IMG/VR virus record: IMGVR_UViG_3300034013_000240 | Coordinates: 1-64,000 of that record | Origin: a virus | DNA length: 64,000 nt | Direction: 5' to 3' (one strand) | Shown here: one piece after another, positions 48,671 through 58,789 of the stretch | How positions within the stretch are numbered: position 1 is the stretch's first letter | Layout: each line of letters begins with the position of its first letter | Position numbers and translations under genes: made by a program | Notes under the pieces: generated by a model | What the model was told of the DNA's origin: nothing | Database searches by the model: none | What the model saw: the letters and a program-made list of their open reading frames with translations, nothing else

Positions 48671-51600
48671 ATGGAAGAGTTAGATGAATTTGGTATCCCA
48701 ATAAAAAAAATAGGAGTAGATGAATTTGGTATTCCTTTAAAAAAAAAAGACGTTTCTCAACAAGTTGGTCCAAAAACTGCAAAGGTTTCTACTACTTCGG
48801 TAGGAAAAAAATCTTTATTGGATACCGTAGGTCAAAAGAGGGATGCGGCATCGGTTTCTTCCAATGGAAAATCTAAAATACCAGAGGGTAAACTTTCTAA
48901 ATTAAAAGGAGAGTTTGACGAATCTGTTAGAAACAAACCAAAGACTATAAAACAAAAAATACAAGGAGAGGAGATGGGTTTATTAACTAAACCTAAATCC
49001 TCTATTGGTGTTACTAAGGTTCAAGACCAAAATAGATTTGTAGCTACTAAGAAAAAAGAAGAGGAGCATGATTTCAACTTCTTTGGTGTAGATTCGTTGA
49101 AAAAAATGGATGAAACTGGCAAGATAAAATATGCGAATGACGAAGTAGAGTATGACGTTGATAAAAATAAATTTTATTTCTTTTTAAACGAGAACTTAGG
49201 TAATGCTAAGATGAAAAAGAGAAATGATTATATAAACAACTTTGAACTTCAAGAGATAGAGGATGAGTATAATGAATTAAAAAATGGTGGAGGTTTCTGG
49301 GATAAAACAAAGAAAGTTATAGAGAGTGGTATTGTAAATATGTTTGACGAAGCTTATTCTGACAAATCTAGTTACGAAGAAGCTATAGCTAAGTCTAAGG
49401 ATTTATTCTATGATGAAAGACAAGAGGTGGTGAGTGAGGCTAAAGCAAAAGGAGAGTCTTTAACTCAAGCTCAAATAAATGCTAGAATTGAAAAAACCTT
49501 TAAGGATAGAAGGATTAATGAGATATTATCTAAGAAAAGACAAGATACTGGTAGGAATTTAACTGATGCAGAACAATACGCATTATCTAAAGATGTAATA
49601 TCTAATTCAAGTAAATTATCTGAAAAACATAAAGAGAAGTCTGAAAATGTAAACTCTGTATATGTAACAACAAAAGGTCTTCTTGATGAGAAAAAAAGTA
49701 TAGAGGACATTTATAATTCAGACCCTACACTTATAACAAAAGAACAAGAAGATAGGTATAAGGATATTTCAGAAAAAATACAATTAAACAATGCGTATAT
49801 AAAAGCCACAATGTTAGAATTGAATGATGCTGAGAAAAAAATAAAGACAGCTCAAGAAGAGGTTGCTGATTATACAATAGAAAACAGTAGATTAAACGAG
49901 TTCTTCAAAAGAGTTACTGCTTCTGGTGTTTCATTTCTTGGCTCTACAGCTGAATTTGCTGGAAAATATGGAGGAACAGGATTGTCAATAATGCCTGGAG
50001 GTAAGAATTTAGGAGAGGGTGTTAAGATGCTGTCTGAAAAAGTAAGCGATAAACTATCTGGCTACGCTTCAGACATAAGAACTGGTAAAGATTATGATGG
50101 ATTTAAAATTGGGGGACTACCTGAAACTAAAGAAGTAAATAGTGTTGGTGATTTTGTTAATCAGATTACAGAGGTGGTTGGAGATAATACATTTTTAGTA
50201 GCTGGATTAACGGCAACTGGTCCTACTGGAATTGGTCTTATGGCTGTAGAGATGGCTGGTGATAAATCAAGAGAAATTAGAAATGAAAAACAAGAGTTTA
50301 ATAAGCTATCTGAAGAAGCAAAAGTAAAAGGAGAAAAATCTTTTGATTATAACGGTGAAAAATATAAAGTAGGAGATGAACTGTATGGAGACTTTTCTTC
50401 TTACGCTCTTCCTCTAGCTTGGGGAGCTACATCAGTACTTCCTATGGCTAAACAATTAAAGTATTTAAAAGGAGCTAAATCAGCTATTCAAGCCGTAGAG
50501 AGAGAATCTCCAGAGTTAATAAAAAAATCTCTAATGACCAAAGTAAAAGATGGGACTAAAGATTATATTGGGCACTCTTTATCTTTAGCTAAAGATTTAA
50601 AAATAATGTCTTTATCTCAAGCGGCTTTAGACGATATTGTAGGTAAGGATGTTGATTACTTTAAAGTAGCTTCAGATATGGCTACTATTAGAGATTCTTT
50701 TGTTTTACACGGAATGAATAAGGCTGCGGCTATGTCTGTCTCAAAAGCTGCTAAACCATATATGACTACTGAAGAAGTAAATACCATAGATGGTAACGCT
50801 AACTTGATATTTGATTTGACAAATAGATTAAGAGATCCTTCAATAGAGTCTAGTGATAAAGCTATCATAAAGTCTCAATTAGATAGATTAGTAAAAGAGA
50901 GCGATGGATTCATAGGTGGTGTTTTAGATAGAATGTCTGAAATGAGTGATGTAGATTATAGTAAAGTAATAAGTTTAGCTAAGGAGTCTTCTAATTTAAG
51001 AAAAGAAGCTAGTGATATACAAGCATCTTCATTTACCAAAACAGAAAAAGCTTATGCTTTAGAAAAAGTTAAAAAAGAATATATAGAGAACGAGAAAAAG
51101 TTAAGAGATTTAAGAGTAAACTACACGAAAAGAACTGATGGATTTTATGGTCTTTCTGACCAAGAAAAAATAAAGTTAAAAGAAAGAGCCGCTACTGAAT
51201 TAAAAGAAAAGAGAGGTGATGAAGAAAACTTCACTATCAACGATAGAGAGATAACTATTAAAGCCACAGAGATTTACGATAGAGAAAACAATGTAGAGGA
51301 AAACAAAACAACAGAGGAAGACGATATAGTGAATAATAACATAAATACTGGTCTAGGAATAGCTAAATCTTATTCTAGCTTAGATTCTGTACCTGAATTC
51401 ATGAGACCGTTAGCTAATAAAAGTTCTTTTGGAGAACAAAAAATTGGTATGTTTGGTAAAAAAGAAAAAATACAAATGTATAACGTAACAGCTACTGCTG
51501 AAGAACTTCAAGTAGCTTACGATAATTTTTACGGAAAAAAAGAAATCAATAAAAAGGATAATCCATACTACTATAATACTGACCCAGAGAGAGGAGAATT

Positions 51601-54600
51601 AGAATTAAGACCTCTTTCAATACCAGAAGGATACACGTCAATAAAAGAGATTCAGAATGGATTTGAATTAGATGCTTGGAAAAAACAGAAAACTAAACCT
51701 ACAGAAACTACTATCAATGAAAAAGAAAATGAAGTAGAGAGATTGAGAGATGAGGAGCAAAAAGAATACGAAAGTGTTGACCTAAATGATAAAGTTAAAC
51801 TTGGTGAAATATATAGTAGATACGATAAATTAATATCGCCATTATTAAAAGAAATAGAAGCCTCTAAAGCAAAGGAAGAAACTTCTGTAGAATTACCTGA
51901 AAAAACCACAGAGGAAAAAATAGCGGAACTAGAGACTGAACTTGAGACAATAAAAGACGATAACGACCCAAGAATTACCGAAATAGATAAAGAGATAAGT
52001 GATTTAGAGGAAGTTAAAAACATAGAGGCAAATAAGCCTGAAACTGTAGTTGCTAAAGAAGAACCACTTACCACTCCTGAAGGTATTGATATTGCAACTG
52101 AGAAGTCTAATGAAATAGAATCAACAGAAGCTATCGAATCAACTTCTACTGAAGAGAATATTAATGATTCAAAAGAAGATGTGAAAGAAAGAAAACCTAA
52201 GCAAACAGTAGAGGGTTTAAAAGAAGAAAATATTGATTTAAAAAACCAATTAACCGACTTATTCAAAGGAGCTGTAGATGCTTTAAAAATAACTGAGAGA
52301 AGTTTTAAGGACAAAATAAGAGATGTTAATAATGCTGTGTCAAAAGCTACAGAATTATTTAATGCAGAGCTTAAAAACAAGAAACTAACTCCAGCTCAAC
52401 ATAGAAATATATTGAACAAATTATCTAAGCTATCTAAAAGTAGCAACAGTAAAACATTAGAGAGTAATTTGAATGACGTTGTTAATTCTATAGAAAAAGC
52501 TTCTTATAAGGCTAATAAAGTAGAGTTATTATCTGGAATTAATAGATCCATTAAAAAAGCCATAAGCAACCTGTCTAATACTAGGCTAGGTGGTAATAGT
52601 GGTAATATAGAGATATTTAAAAAATTACTATCTATAGACCCTAAAAACATTAGCGACAGATATGTTCAAGAATACAAAGATGTTGTTGATTTACTTGCTG
52701 ACCCTTTAAAAATAAAGCAATCAGGTATTTCGCTATTAGATATTGAGAGAAGAGCTAGAGAGGTATTGTATGAATATGGTTTTGATAAGACAAATCTTGA
52801 GAACGCTTCTAGCAAGTACTCTGATTACATACATGAGAATGATTTAGAAATGACTAGCGAAGGTTTTGAAGAAGTTATTGGTAAAATGAAGACTAAAGAC
52901 TTGCTGTCTGAAGAAGAATACCAATCTTTATTAGATAATAAGTCAAAAATAATTCCTAGAAAATCCACAGAAAGAACATCAAAAGAACCATATACCTCTG
53001 AAGAAAGAACTGAGATAAAGAAATCAGTTAAGAGCAGTATTAAAGAATACAAGGACGGAGCTGTAAAGGATGTTGATTTTATAAACAACGAAGAAAAAGA
53101 GGTTGTTGATTCTGTATTTAACGCAATGGACAGAATAGGAGATGAGTTCATGGATTCGTTATCAGATAAAGACTTAGCTAGAGTAGAAAACACTATAGCT
53201 CTTTTGAATCAAGGAATTGTTCAAGGCGACTTAAATTTCTTCGTTAATAATAAGATAAAATCTTACGAGAAGTCTCAGAAGGTAAAACCAAAAATAAAAG
53301 AGATAGATACTAAATGGAGGTCTTTAATCATAATCCCAAAAATTAAAAAGACACTATTTGATGTTGTTGATTTTTTAAAGACAGATTACAGAAAAGATAA
53401 AAACCTATCAAAAATAGAGCAAGCTGATAGGGTTTTACAAACGGCTGTTGATAAAGCTTTTGGTATTACTGGAGATGTACTTTATAATAATTTACTAGCA
53501 GAACAAGCTTCAAACGCGGGTAAGGACCAAAACTATAGGCTCGCAATGAAGAATAAGTATGTTAACCCAATAATTAAATTCTTAGACAAGACGTATAGAG
53601 GAGATAAAATCAAACAAGTAGAGTCGATGATGAGAATAGATATGTTTGCTTACCAAAGAATGTTTGAGAATGGTAGTCCTGGAGAAAACCATAGAAAAAT
53701 ATCAGATATAGTTAAATCAATAAAGAGCAAGAGTAATAATCTATACTCTAAAAAAGAGGTTGATTTTATAACGAAAGAATTAGAGAAGTTTGCAGAACTT
53801 GATTTTGATAGCGATAGATACTACGAAACATTAACTGACGCAGAGAAAACTATAATTAGAAAGATGGATGAATTTTATGAGTCAGATATTACAAATAAAG
53901 CTGTAGCAACCAGTAAGTTTGGTTCTGGAAAAACATTAAATCTAGCAAAATTTTATAGACCAGTATCTATGGTTTTTGATGGTGAAACTCAGGTTAGTTT
54001 AGAGGAGGTTATTAAGAATAGTAATGATGAGTTCTTTAAGCCTAGTTTTAAAGCTGGGAACTTGGAGAAGAAAGAGGGAGGTCTTGAAACAGAGGGTATG
54101 ATTATTAACATAAAAGACCCATTATTTGCTATGGAGAAATACATAGACGATATTTCATTAAGATACCATAATTTAGATTCAGTAAGAGTTGTAAATGATG
54201 CTTTAAAGACCATAAGAGAAAGTTCCGACATAAAAGGAGATTCAAAGTCTGAGAGAATTGTAAAGTATTTTCAAGATATTGTAAATAAAGATGTTGAGAA
54301 TTTAGTTGCTGGAAGTGTTGGTGCGCAAATATTCTCTGGTAATTCAGAAGTTGCTATTGCTTCCAATAAGATACTTAGTAACGCTTCTGTTAATAAATTG
54401 ATAGGTATCTCAAAAGTAGTATCTGAGTCTTATTCAAATATAGTTAGAACATCAGCTAGTTTATCAACTTACGTTAAAGGAATTGGCGTATATACTGAAC
54501 TAATTAAAGGTAATTTAGATATAGATAAGATTTTCTATAACATTGGTTTTTCACAAACCGGTAGAACATTTGGAGATATTTTTGATTTTAAAATAAAAAA

Positions 54601-56137
54601 AGATAGTGCTAACGTAGATGTTCCTAAAGATTCTGGAAACAAAGCTCCAAATAGAATACCTTCTGAGATTGTCAATGAAATATATAAAATGTTAAACAAG
54701 ACTGGTATAGAGGATGCTAAGTTGTTATCTGAGGAGATAGCTAAAGCTATGATTGAAACTCCAGACAAGACTATCGCAAAACCACTTTCGTTAGGTATAT
54801 TTGATAGAGTGTTTGAGAAGTTAACTGGAGAAGAGCCAGAATACAGAAAGATAGAGAATGGTGATGTTGATTATTTAGACAAACATAAGGAAAATATTAA
54901 AGAAGCCGTATTCTCTGCTAATAAAACAGTAGCTATGATGATTGGTAGTAAAAATCCATTTGAAATGGTTTCTAATAATATGGTTAATATTAAAGACCCT
55001 ACATATAAAAAACTTTATACTCAATTTAATTCGTTCTTTACAAATCACTCAAAATCACAAGCTACAGCTAATTATGTAGAGATACAAAAACTTTTTAGAA
55101 CGAACGAGTATGAGACTGCGGCAGATAAACTTCAGGCTTATAAAACAATAGCATCTGTTATAGCTTCTCAGTATGCTTATAAGTCAGCAATGAGGGCTCT
55201 TCAAGGATATGTTGGGACTGCTGCTGCTAGAGCATTAGGGTACACTATATTTGAAGACGAGGAAGATAAGGAAGGTATTTTTGCTAGAGAGTTGACAGGA
55301 TCTGTTTTAGATGTGATGAACGCCTCTTCAGGAAATATAAGTAAAATACCTTCTAATATGGCTATTGGTTATTTAGATACAAAGTACGGTAGAGATATTG
55401 GATTAAGACAAGGGTTAAGAGGTTATGGAACTTCAGTAGGTTTTGGGTACGACCCTAAGAAATCTATAGATGATAACGTTAAAAACTCTTTGTTATCCGC
55501 TTCTGGTAGTTATGGTGTGGCTAATAAAGATATTAACTCTTTAGTTGATAGTTTTATGGATGGAGATGTTGCTAATATTTTACTAAAAGGAGCTTCTTTA
55601 GCTTCTCCGATACCGTTATTGAAAGATGTAAACTCAGCTAAATCTTACATAAAGTATAACACAATACCTAGTATTGAAGACCAAAGAGAAATATATAAGA
55701 GTGGTAGCTCTAAAGATATTAAAGAGTTAGAAAACAGTATATCGAATTATGTAAATACAATTGTTTACAATAAATACCTTAAAGCATACAAAGAGCGTGG
55801 AAGATTTAACTCAAGTGAAATGTCTAGTATAAGAAAAGAGTTAGTGGATAATATACACGTATTAACAAAAGGAGATTATGACAAACTATTGAATGATGCT
55901 GGTGAAAAAGCATTAATTAGAATAAAAGTAAGAACTGGGAAAGTAAGTAAAGATGCTGAATCTTATTTACAGATGAAAGACTCGGAAATAAAATCAGATT
56001 TAGTCATTAGATATAGAGATGCTAATGATGAAGAAAAGAAAAAATTAGTTAAGGTTATGAATGAGCTAGCCGACTTGAATAAAATAAGTCAAAGCATAGT
56101 AAATGAAATAAAAAGGATTGAGATAAAATCTAAGTAA
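48671..56137 (+). CDS. Giant internal virion (ejection) protein, 2488 aa
   Basis: Longest gene of the window, the last of the late block. The start holds an internal duplication, LDEFGIPIKKIG and VDEFGIPLKKKD (residues ~4-27). The first ~1000 residues are helical and Lys/Glu-rich; a Gly-rich hydrophobic zone at ~415-460 (SGVSFLGSTAEFAGKYGGTG) and another at ~510-535 (FLVAGLTATGPTGIGLMAVE) may insert in membranes. Residues ~1000-1220 form an acidic Glu/Thr/Lys linker. The C-terminal ~600 residues have LSTYVKGIGVYTELIKGNLD and SASGSYGVANKDINSLVDSF. I looked for a DxDGD RNA-polymerase motif and for a lysozyme motif and found neither. Probably ejected into the host to form a conduit. Confidence 0.72.
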   Translation: MEELDEFGIPIKKIGVDEFGIPLKKKDVSQQVGPKTAKVSTTSVGKKSLLDTVGQKRDAASVSSNGKSKIPEGKLSKLKGEFDESVRNKPKTIKQKIQGEEMGLLTKPKSSIGVTKVQDQNRFVATKKKEEEHDFNFFGVDSLKKMDETGKIKYANDEVEYDVDKNKFYFFLNENLGNAKMKKRNDYINNFELQEIEDEYNELKNGGGFWDKTKKVIESGIVNMFDEAYSDKSSYEEAIAKSKDLFYDERQEVVSEAKAKGESLTQAQINARIEKTFKDRRINEILSKKRQDTGRNLTDAEQYALSKDVISNSSKLSEKHKEKSENVNSVYVTTKGLLDEKKSIEDIYNSDPTLITKEQEDRYKDISEKIQLNNAYIKATMLELNDAEKKIKTAQEEVADYTIENSRLNEFFKRVTASGVSFLGSTAEFAGKYGGTGLSIMPGGKNLGEGVKMLSEKVSDKLSGYASDIRTGKDYDGFKIGGLPETKEVNSVGDFVNQITEVVGDNTFLVAGLTATGPTGIGLMAVEMAGDKSREIRNEKQEFNKLSEEAKVKGEKSFDYNGEKYKVGDELYGDFSSYALPLAWGATSVLPMAKQLKYLKGAKSAIQAVERESPELIKKSLMTKVKDGTKDYIGHSLSLAKDLKIMSLSQAALDDIVGKDVDYFKVASDMATIRDSFVLHGMNKAAAMSVSKAAKPYMTTEEVNTIDGNANLIFDLTNRLRDPSIESSDKAIIKSQLDRLVKESDGFIGGVLDRMSEMSDVDYSKVISLAKESSNLRKEASDIQASSFTKTEKAYALEKVKKEYIENEKKLRDLRVNYTKRTDGFYGLSDQEKIKLKERAATELKEKRGDEENFTINDREITIKATEIYDRENNVEENKTTEEDDIVNNNINTGLGIAKSYSSLDSVPEFMRPLANKSSFGEQKIGMFGKKEKIQMYNVTATAEELQVAYDNFYGKKEINKKDNPYYYNTDPERGELELRPLSIPEGYTSIKEIQNGFELDAWKKQKTKPTETTINEKENEVERLRDEEQKEYESVDLNDKVKLGEIYSRYDKLISPLLKEIEASKAKEETSVELPEKTTEEKIAELETELETIKDDNDPRITEIDKEISDLEEVKNIEANKPETVVAKEEPLTTPEGIDIATEKSNEIESTEAIESTSTEENINDSKEDVKERKPKQTVEGLKEENIDLKNQLTDLFKGAVDALKITERSFKDKIRDVNNAVSKATELFNAELKNKKLTPAQHRNILNKLSKLSKSSNSKTLESNLNDVVNSIEKASYKANKVELLSGINRSIKKAISNLSNTRLGGNSGNIEIFKKLLSIDPKNISDRYVQEYKDVVDLLADPLKIKQSGISLLDIERRAREVLYEYGFDKTNLENASSKYSDYIHENDLEMTSEGFEEVIGKMKTKDLLSEEEYQSLLDNKSKIIPRKSTERTSKEPYTSEERTEIKKSVKSSIKEYKDGAVKDVDFINNEEKEVVDSVFNAMDRIGDEFMDSLSDKDLARVENTIALLNQGIVQGDLNFFVNNKIKSYEKSQKVKPKIKEIDTKWRSLIIIPKIKKTLFDVVDFLKTDYRKDKNLSKIEQADRVLQTAVDKAFGITGDVLYNNLLAEQASNAGKDQNYRLAMKNKYVNPIIKFLDKTYRGDKIKQVESMMRIDMFAYQRMFENGSPGENHRKISDIVKSIKSKSNNLYSKKEVDFITKELEKFAELDFDSDRYYETLTDAEKTIIRKMDEFYESDITNKAVATSKFGSGKTLNLAKFYRPVSMVFDGETQVSLEEVIKNSNDEFFKPSFKAGNLEKKEGGLETEGMIINIKDPLFAMEKYIDDISLRYHNLDSVRVVNDALKTIRESSDIKGDSKSERIVKYFQDIVNKDVENLVAGSVGAQIFSGNSEVAIASNKILSNASVNKLIGISKVVSESYSNIVRTSASLSTYVKGIGVYTELIKGNLDIDKIFYNIGFSQTGRTFGDIFDFKIKKDSANVDVPKDSGNKAPNRIPSEIVNEIYKMLNKTGIEDAKLLSEEIAKAMIETPDKTIAKPLSLGIFDRVFEKLTGEEPEYRKIENGDVDYLDKHKENIKEAVFSANKTVAMMIGSKNPFEMVSNNMVNIKDPTYKKLYTQFNSFFTNHSKSQATANYVEIQKLFRTNEYETAADKLQAYKTIASVIASQYAYKSAMRALQGYVGTAAARALGYTIFEDEEDKEGIFARELTGSVLDVMNASSGNISKIPSNMAIGYLDTKYGRDIGLRQGLRGYGTSVGFGYDPKKSIDDNVKNSLLSASGSYGVANKDINSLVDSFMDGDVANILLKGASLASPIPLLKDVNSAKSYIKYNTIPSIEDQREIYKSGSSKDIKELENSISNYVNTIVYNKYLKAYKERGRFNSSEMSSIRKELVDNIHVLTKGDYDKLLNDAGEKALIRIKVRTGKVSKDAESYLQMKDSEIKSDLVIRYRDANDEEKKKLVKVMNELADLNKISQSIVNEIKRIEIKSK

Positions 56138-56140
56138 AGA

Positions 56141-56170
56141 AAAACCCCTCTATATTGAGGGGTTTAATAT
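56141..56170. terminator. Bidirectional terminator at the late/early junction
   Basis: AAACCCCTC, loop TATATT, GAGGGGTTT with A/T tracts on both sides. It ends the 41-kb late block and the convergent minus operon; it overlaps the end of the 149-aa gene. Confidence 0.88.
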
Positions 56171-56599
56171 TTTAATTACTTCACTTAAAACGAAATCGCA
56201 TTGACCTTGATTTCTAGGTGTGAATAATATGTAATCTAAATTGTTATCAGCTATCCATTTCTTAAATAACTTAAATCTCATTTGAAAAACATCTGTAGCT
56301 AAACCTTTACACTCTATAATTATTCTTTGATTTCCATTCTCAATAATAAAGTCTGGTTTGTAAGTTACGGCTAAATGGTTTTTACCTCCCTTATTAGTAA
56401 GAGATGTTTTACTACTCATAGTTTTTTCGTAAGATGGATTTGGAAAATAAAATTTATCTATGATTGTGAACGATTCTTCTTCATATTTAGCTTTTATACC
56501 ATAATCATCTAATACTTTAAACATGTACATCTCTAGGCGACTTTGAAAGTTCTTGCCTTTGTAGGTTGTTTTTTTTGCGTTTATTAATTTTCTACCCAT
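56150..56599 (-). CDS. DUF1064-like PD-(D/E)XK endonuclease, 149 aa
   Basis: The pattern is: KNFQSRLEMYMFKVLDDYGI (conserved Glu), YKPDFIIENGNQRIIIECKG (P-D ... E-x-K nuclease core), FQMRFKLFKKWIADNNLDYI (C-terminal helix). It matches the DUF1064 phage family, considered Holliday-junction resolvase-like. About 130-150 residues is normal. The stretch DKFYF/FTII contains a dispersed 12-mer copy. Cutting of branched DNA before packaging is the likely role. Confidence 0.8.
   Translation of the reverse strand: MGRKLINAKKTTYKGKNFQSRLEMYMFKVLDDYGIKAKYEEESFTIIDKFYFPNPSYEKTMSSKTSLTNKGGKNHLAVTYKPDFIIENGNQRIIIECKGLATDVFQMRFKLFKKWIADNNLDYILFTPRNQGQCDFVLSEVIKILNPSI
56460..56471 (+). repeat. Dispersed 12-mer ATGATTGTGAAC, copy 6
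   Basis: Exact copy inside the nuclease gene, read as FTII on the minus strand. Confidence 0.85.
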
Positions 56600-56603
56600 A
56601 AGG

Positions 56604-56611
56604 CAAAGGTA
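56604..56611 (-). promoter_or_regulatory. Promoter -7 box (TACCTTTG) next to the nuclease start
   Basis: TACCTTTGC lies only 4 bases before ATG 56599, again implying a leaderless or very short-leader message. Confidence 0.45.
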
Positions 56612-56628
56612 AACATATTTATTATTAT

Positions 56629-57747
56629 TTAATGAGAATCTCCAATATTATTCTTCTCTCCGTATATTAAATAATCTGGATTAATTACTTTAGCTACTTT
56701 TTTACGTTCACCTGAAATATGTTTAATTACAATTCCTTCATGTGGCACTTTTGTTCCCGGAATGAAATTGTTGAATACAAATCCGTCTTGAATTTCTTGA
56801 TTCCATAATCCTTCGTAAAGAACTTCTACATGAGGAAGGTCTAATGCTGCTAGAGTAATAACTTCTGCTACTTCTGTCGCACAATATTCTCCATTTGTTT
56901 TAATATCGAATGCTGCAAATTGAATATCAGTTAAACCATACTCGTAGTTCTTTTGAATACCTGCTCCATAAATTTCTCCGTAAAGAATTAATCCTTCACC
57001 CAATTCAGAACCTTGACGTTTTGCTTCTTGCCAAAGTTTTTCTTTAATACCATACTTATCAGCAACTGTTCTCCAAACATCAGTAGAATAAAATCCTTGA
57101 GAATCACTTCCTTTTTCTACGTTGTGTGAACCATAAATATATTCATAGTCAACTAAAGCATCAGCTATTCTAAAGAATTTTTTTAATTTATCTAAAAACG
57201 ACAATTTACTTTTCTTTACAATACCATACCTAGCATTTGTACCGTGAATCTTTCTAGTAATCTGAACTGTATCTTCTTCTGTAAACATTCCCGCTACGTT
57301 TTTAAGGTTTGGGAATTTATAGTAAACATGGAAGTTTGGATTATCTTTATATTTAATTTTTCTTCCTGAAGAAAGTTGGACTTGTCTAACTGGCGGTTCG
57401 TATTTTGTAATACCTAATTCACTCATTAAATCATCTCCGTCTCTGTGAACAATAGAGCTAAACTTATAAGGAATCAATAAGCATTCAGAGTAAACTCCAC
57501 GTAGTTTTACCGTACGAACTCTTTGTCCTTTACGAAGATAACTAGTTACACCCATTTTATCTGATAATTCTTGAGGAATTACAGCATCAGTAGTAGCTAC
57601 TATTATCAAATCACCATCTTTATATTCTCCTTTTTTAGTGATTGCACTCCATCCACCAACGATTGCTAATTCAATATTATCAGCACCATCAATTGGTTTT
57701 ATTTCTTTAATTGTTGCTGTGTAGCAAACTGAATTTTGATTTTCCAT
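56629..57747 (-). CDS. RNA ligase (DraRnl/Rnl5-like), 372 aa
   Basis: Nucleotidyltransferase ligase with N-terminal OB-like domain (residues ~1-115: CYTATIKEIKPIDGADNIEL) and adenylation domain. Catalytic motif I is TRKIHGTNARYG with K166 as the AMP-accepting lysine; motif IIIa IQFAAFDIK, motif IV HEGIVIKHI and motif V KVAKVINPDYL are in order. N-terminal OB plus ligase, no C-terminal extension, fits the Deinococcus DRB0094-type. It seals 3'-OH/5'-PO4 nicks in RNA, probably repairing tRNA or other RNA cut by host defences. Its neighbours are a kinase and a phosphoesterase. Confidence 0.88.
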   Translation of the reverse strand: MENQNSVCYTATIKEIKPIDGADNIELAIVGGWSAITKKGEYKDGDLIIVATTDAVIPQELSDKMGVTSYLRKGQRVRTVKLRGVYSECLLIPYKFSSIVHRDGDDLMSELGITKYEPPVRQVQLSSGRKIKYKDNPNFHVYYKFPNLKNVAGMFTEEDTVQITRKIHGTNARYGIVKKSKLSFLDKLKKFFRIADALVDYEYIYGSHNVEKGSDSQGFYSTDVWRTVADKYGIKEKLWQEAKRQGSELGEGLILYGEIYGAGIQKNYEYGLTDIQFAAFDIKTNGEYCATEVAEVITLAALDLPHVEVLYEGLWNQEIQDGFVFNNFIPGTKVPHEGIVIKHISGERKKVAKVINPDYLIYGEKNNIGDSH

Positions 57748-57750
57748 TTA

Positions 57751-58140
57751 TTATAAAATTTTTACGTTAAACCTTCTCGCCATTTCTTCTATTTTTTCTT
57801 TAGGAACATTATGAATATTCTCTCCACCATGTCTATTTTCTACTACTAATGAGTACGCTCTATATCCATGTTCTTTAGCTAATTCAAAGTAATAATCCAT
57901 TTCCCAAGTCTGAGTAAATGTGTTTGATACTACAACTTTAGGCACTTGATTTATCATCCAAATCCTTACAGCATTTTGACACCAAGCATGCGCTTCTTTT
58001 AATTTAGACGCATCAAATTCATATTCACCAACTAAATCAGTAAAATACATATCAGCTTCAATATGATTCTCTCCTATTGATTTTGCTAATGTTGATTTAC
58101 CAGCTCCAGGTAATCCTCTTAATAAAAACAACTCCTTCAT
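57751..58140 (-). CDS. P-loop kinase (polynucleotide-kinase-like), 129 aa
   Basis: Walker A at residues 9-17 (GLPGAGKST), then EADMYF/DLVGEYEFD as in zeta-toxin/PNK-type AAA_33 kinases, and the segment KVVVSNTFTQTWEMDYYFEL. It is much shorter than T4 Pnk and lacks its phosphatase domain. Three bases before the RNA ligase start, so a kinase-ligase pair for RNA 5' ends is likely; substrate choice (RNA, DNA) is unproven. Confidence 0.82.
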   Translation of the reverse strand: MKELFLLRGLPGAGKSTLAKSIGENHIEADMYFTDLVGEYEFDASKLKEAHAWCQNAVRIWMINQVPKVVVSNTFTQTWEMDYYFELAKEHGYRAYSLVVENRHGGENIHNVPKEKIEEMARRFNVKIL

Positions 58141-58141
58141 T

Positions 58142-58789
58142 TTAAATTCTTTTTTCGTGGTGGTCTTTTGGTAGAGCTAATTTTTTAATTGGGCGACTAT
58201 CCATTATCTTAAACACTTCATCTAAAGATATAGGCTGTAGTTTGTTTCCATCAACACCAACATCCATCGCTTTACCCTCTGATATTCTTAAATGCAACGG
58301 TAAATGAACATGACCGTGTAAGTGAATAACGCCTTTACTCATATCGTGCCACGAAGCTATTGGATAGTGCATGCACACAAAACTAAACTTCTCAACATTT
58401 TTACCATTTGGTCTCCTTACGTCTAATCTTAAATATTGATTTACAGATGAAAATAATGCTTGAACACCATCTTTATCTTTTTCAATGTGATGGTCGTGAT
58501 TACCTAAAACTAAATGAATGTTTTTACATATTAATTGATTTCTAAATTCCTCAATCTTATCAAAGCCTCCAAACGACCAGTCTCCCAAGTGAATAAGAAT
58601 ATCATTCTCCATAACCACATTGTTTATATTACCTATTAACGATTGATTCATCTCATGAAGAGAATTGAAATCTCTAGCATACCCATTATTTACGGACCAT
58701 GCTGTAGTTGCTCTGCAAATATTTGAGTGTGAATAATGTGTATCACTAGTAAAAAACAATCTTTGTCCTTTCTCTAATACTATCTTCAT
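58142..58789 (-). CDS. Calcineurin-like metallophosphoesterase, 215 aa
   Basis: Full set of di-metal motifs in order: FTSDTHYSHSNI (D16, H18), HLGDWSFGG, LVLGNHDHH, CMHYPIAS and HLHGHVHLPL. It belongs to the small phage phosphoesterases. Directly upstream of the kinase (1 base) and ligase, it may supply the 3' or 2',3'-cyclic phosphate removal needed for RNA healing. Its substrate could also be cyclic nucleotide-type signals of host defence. Ends in a basic tail (KKLALPKDHHEKRI). Confidence 0.85.
   Translation of the reverse strand: MKIVLEKGQRLFFTSDTHYSHSNICRATTAWSVNNGYARDFNSLHEMNQSLIGNINNVVMENDILIHLGDWSFGGFDKIEEFRNQLICKNIHLVLGNHDHHIEKDKDGVQALFSSVNQYLRLDVRRPNGKNVEKFSFVCMHYPIASWHDMSKGVIHLHGHVHLPLHLRISEGKAMDVGVDGNKLQPISLDEVFKIMDSRPIKKLALPKDHHEKRI

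Noticed and set aside
48671-56137. Virion RNA polymerase in the giant protein
   Set aside because: No DxDGD-type or T7-like polymerase motifs found by eye.
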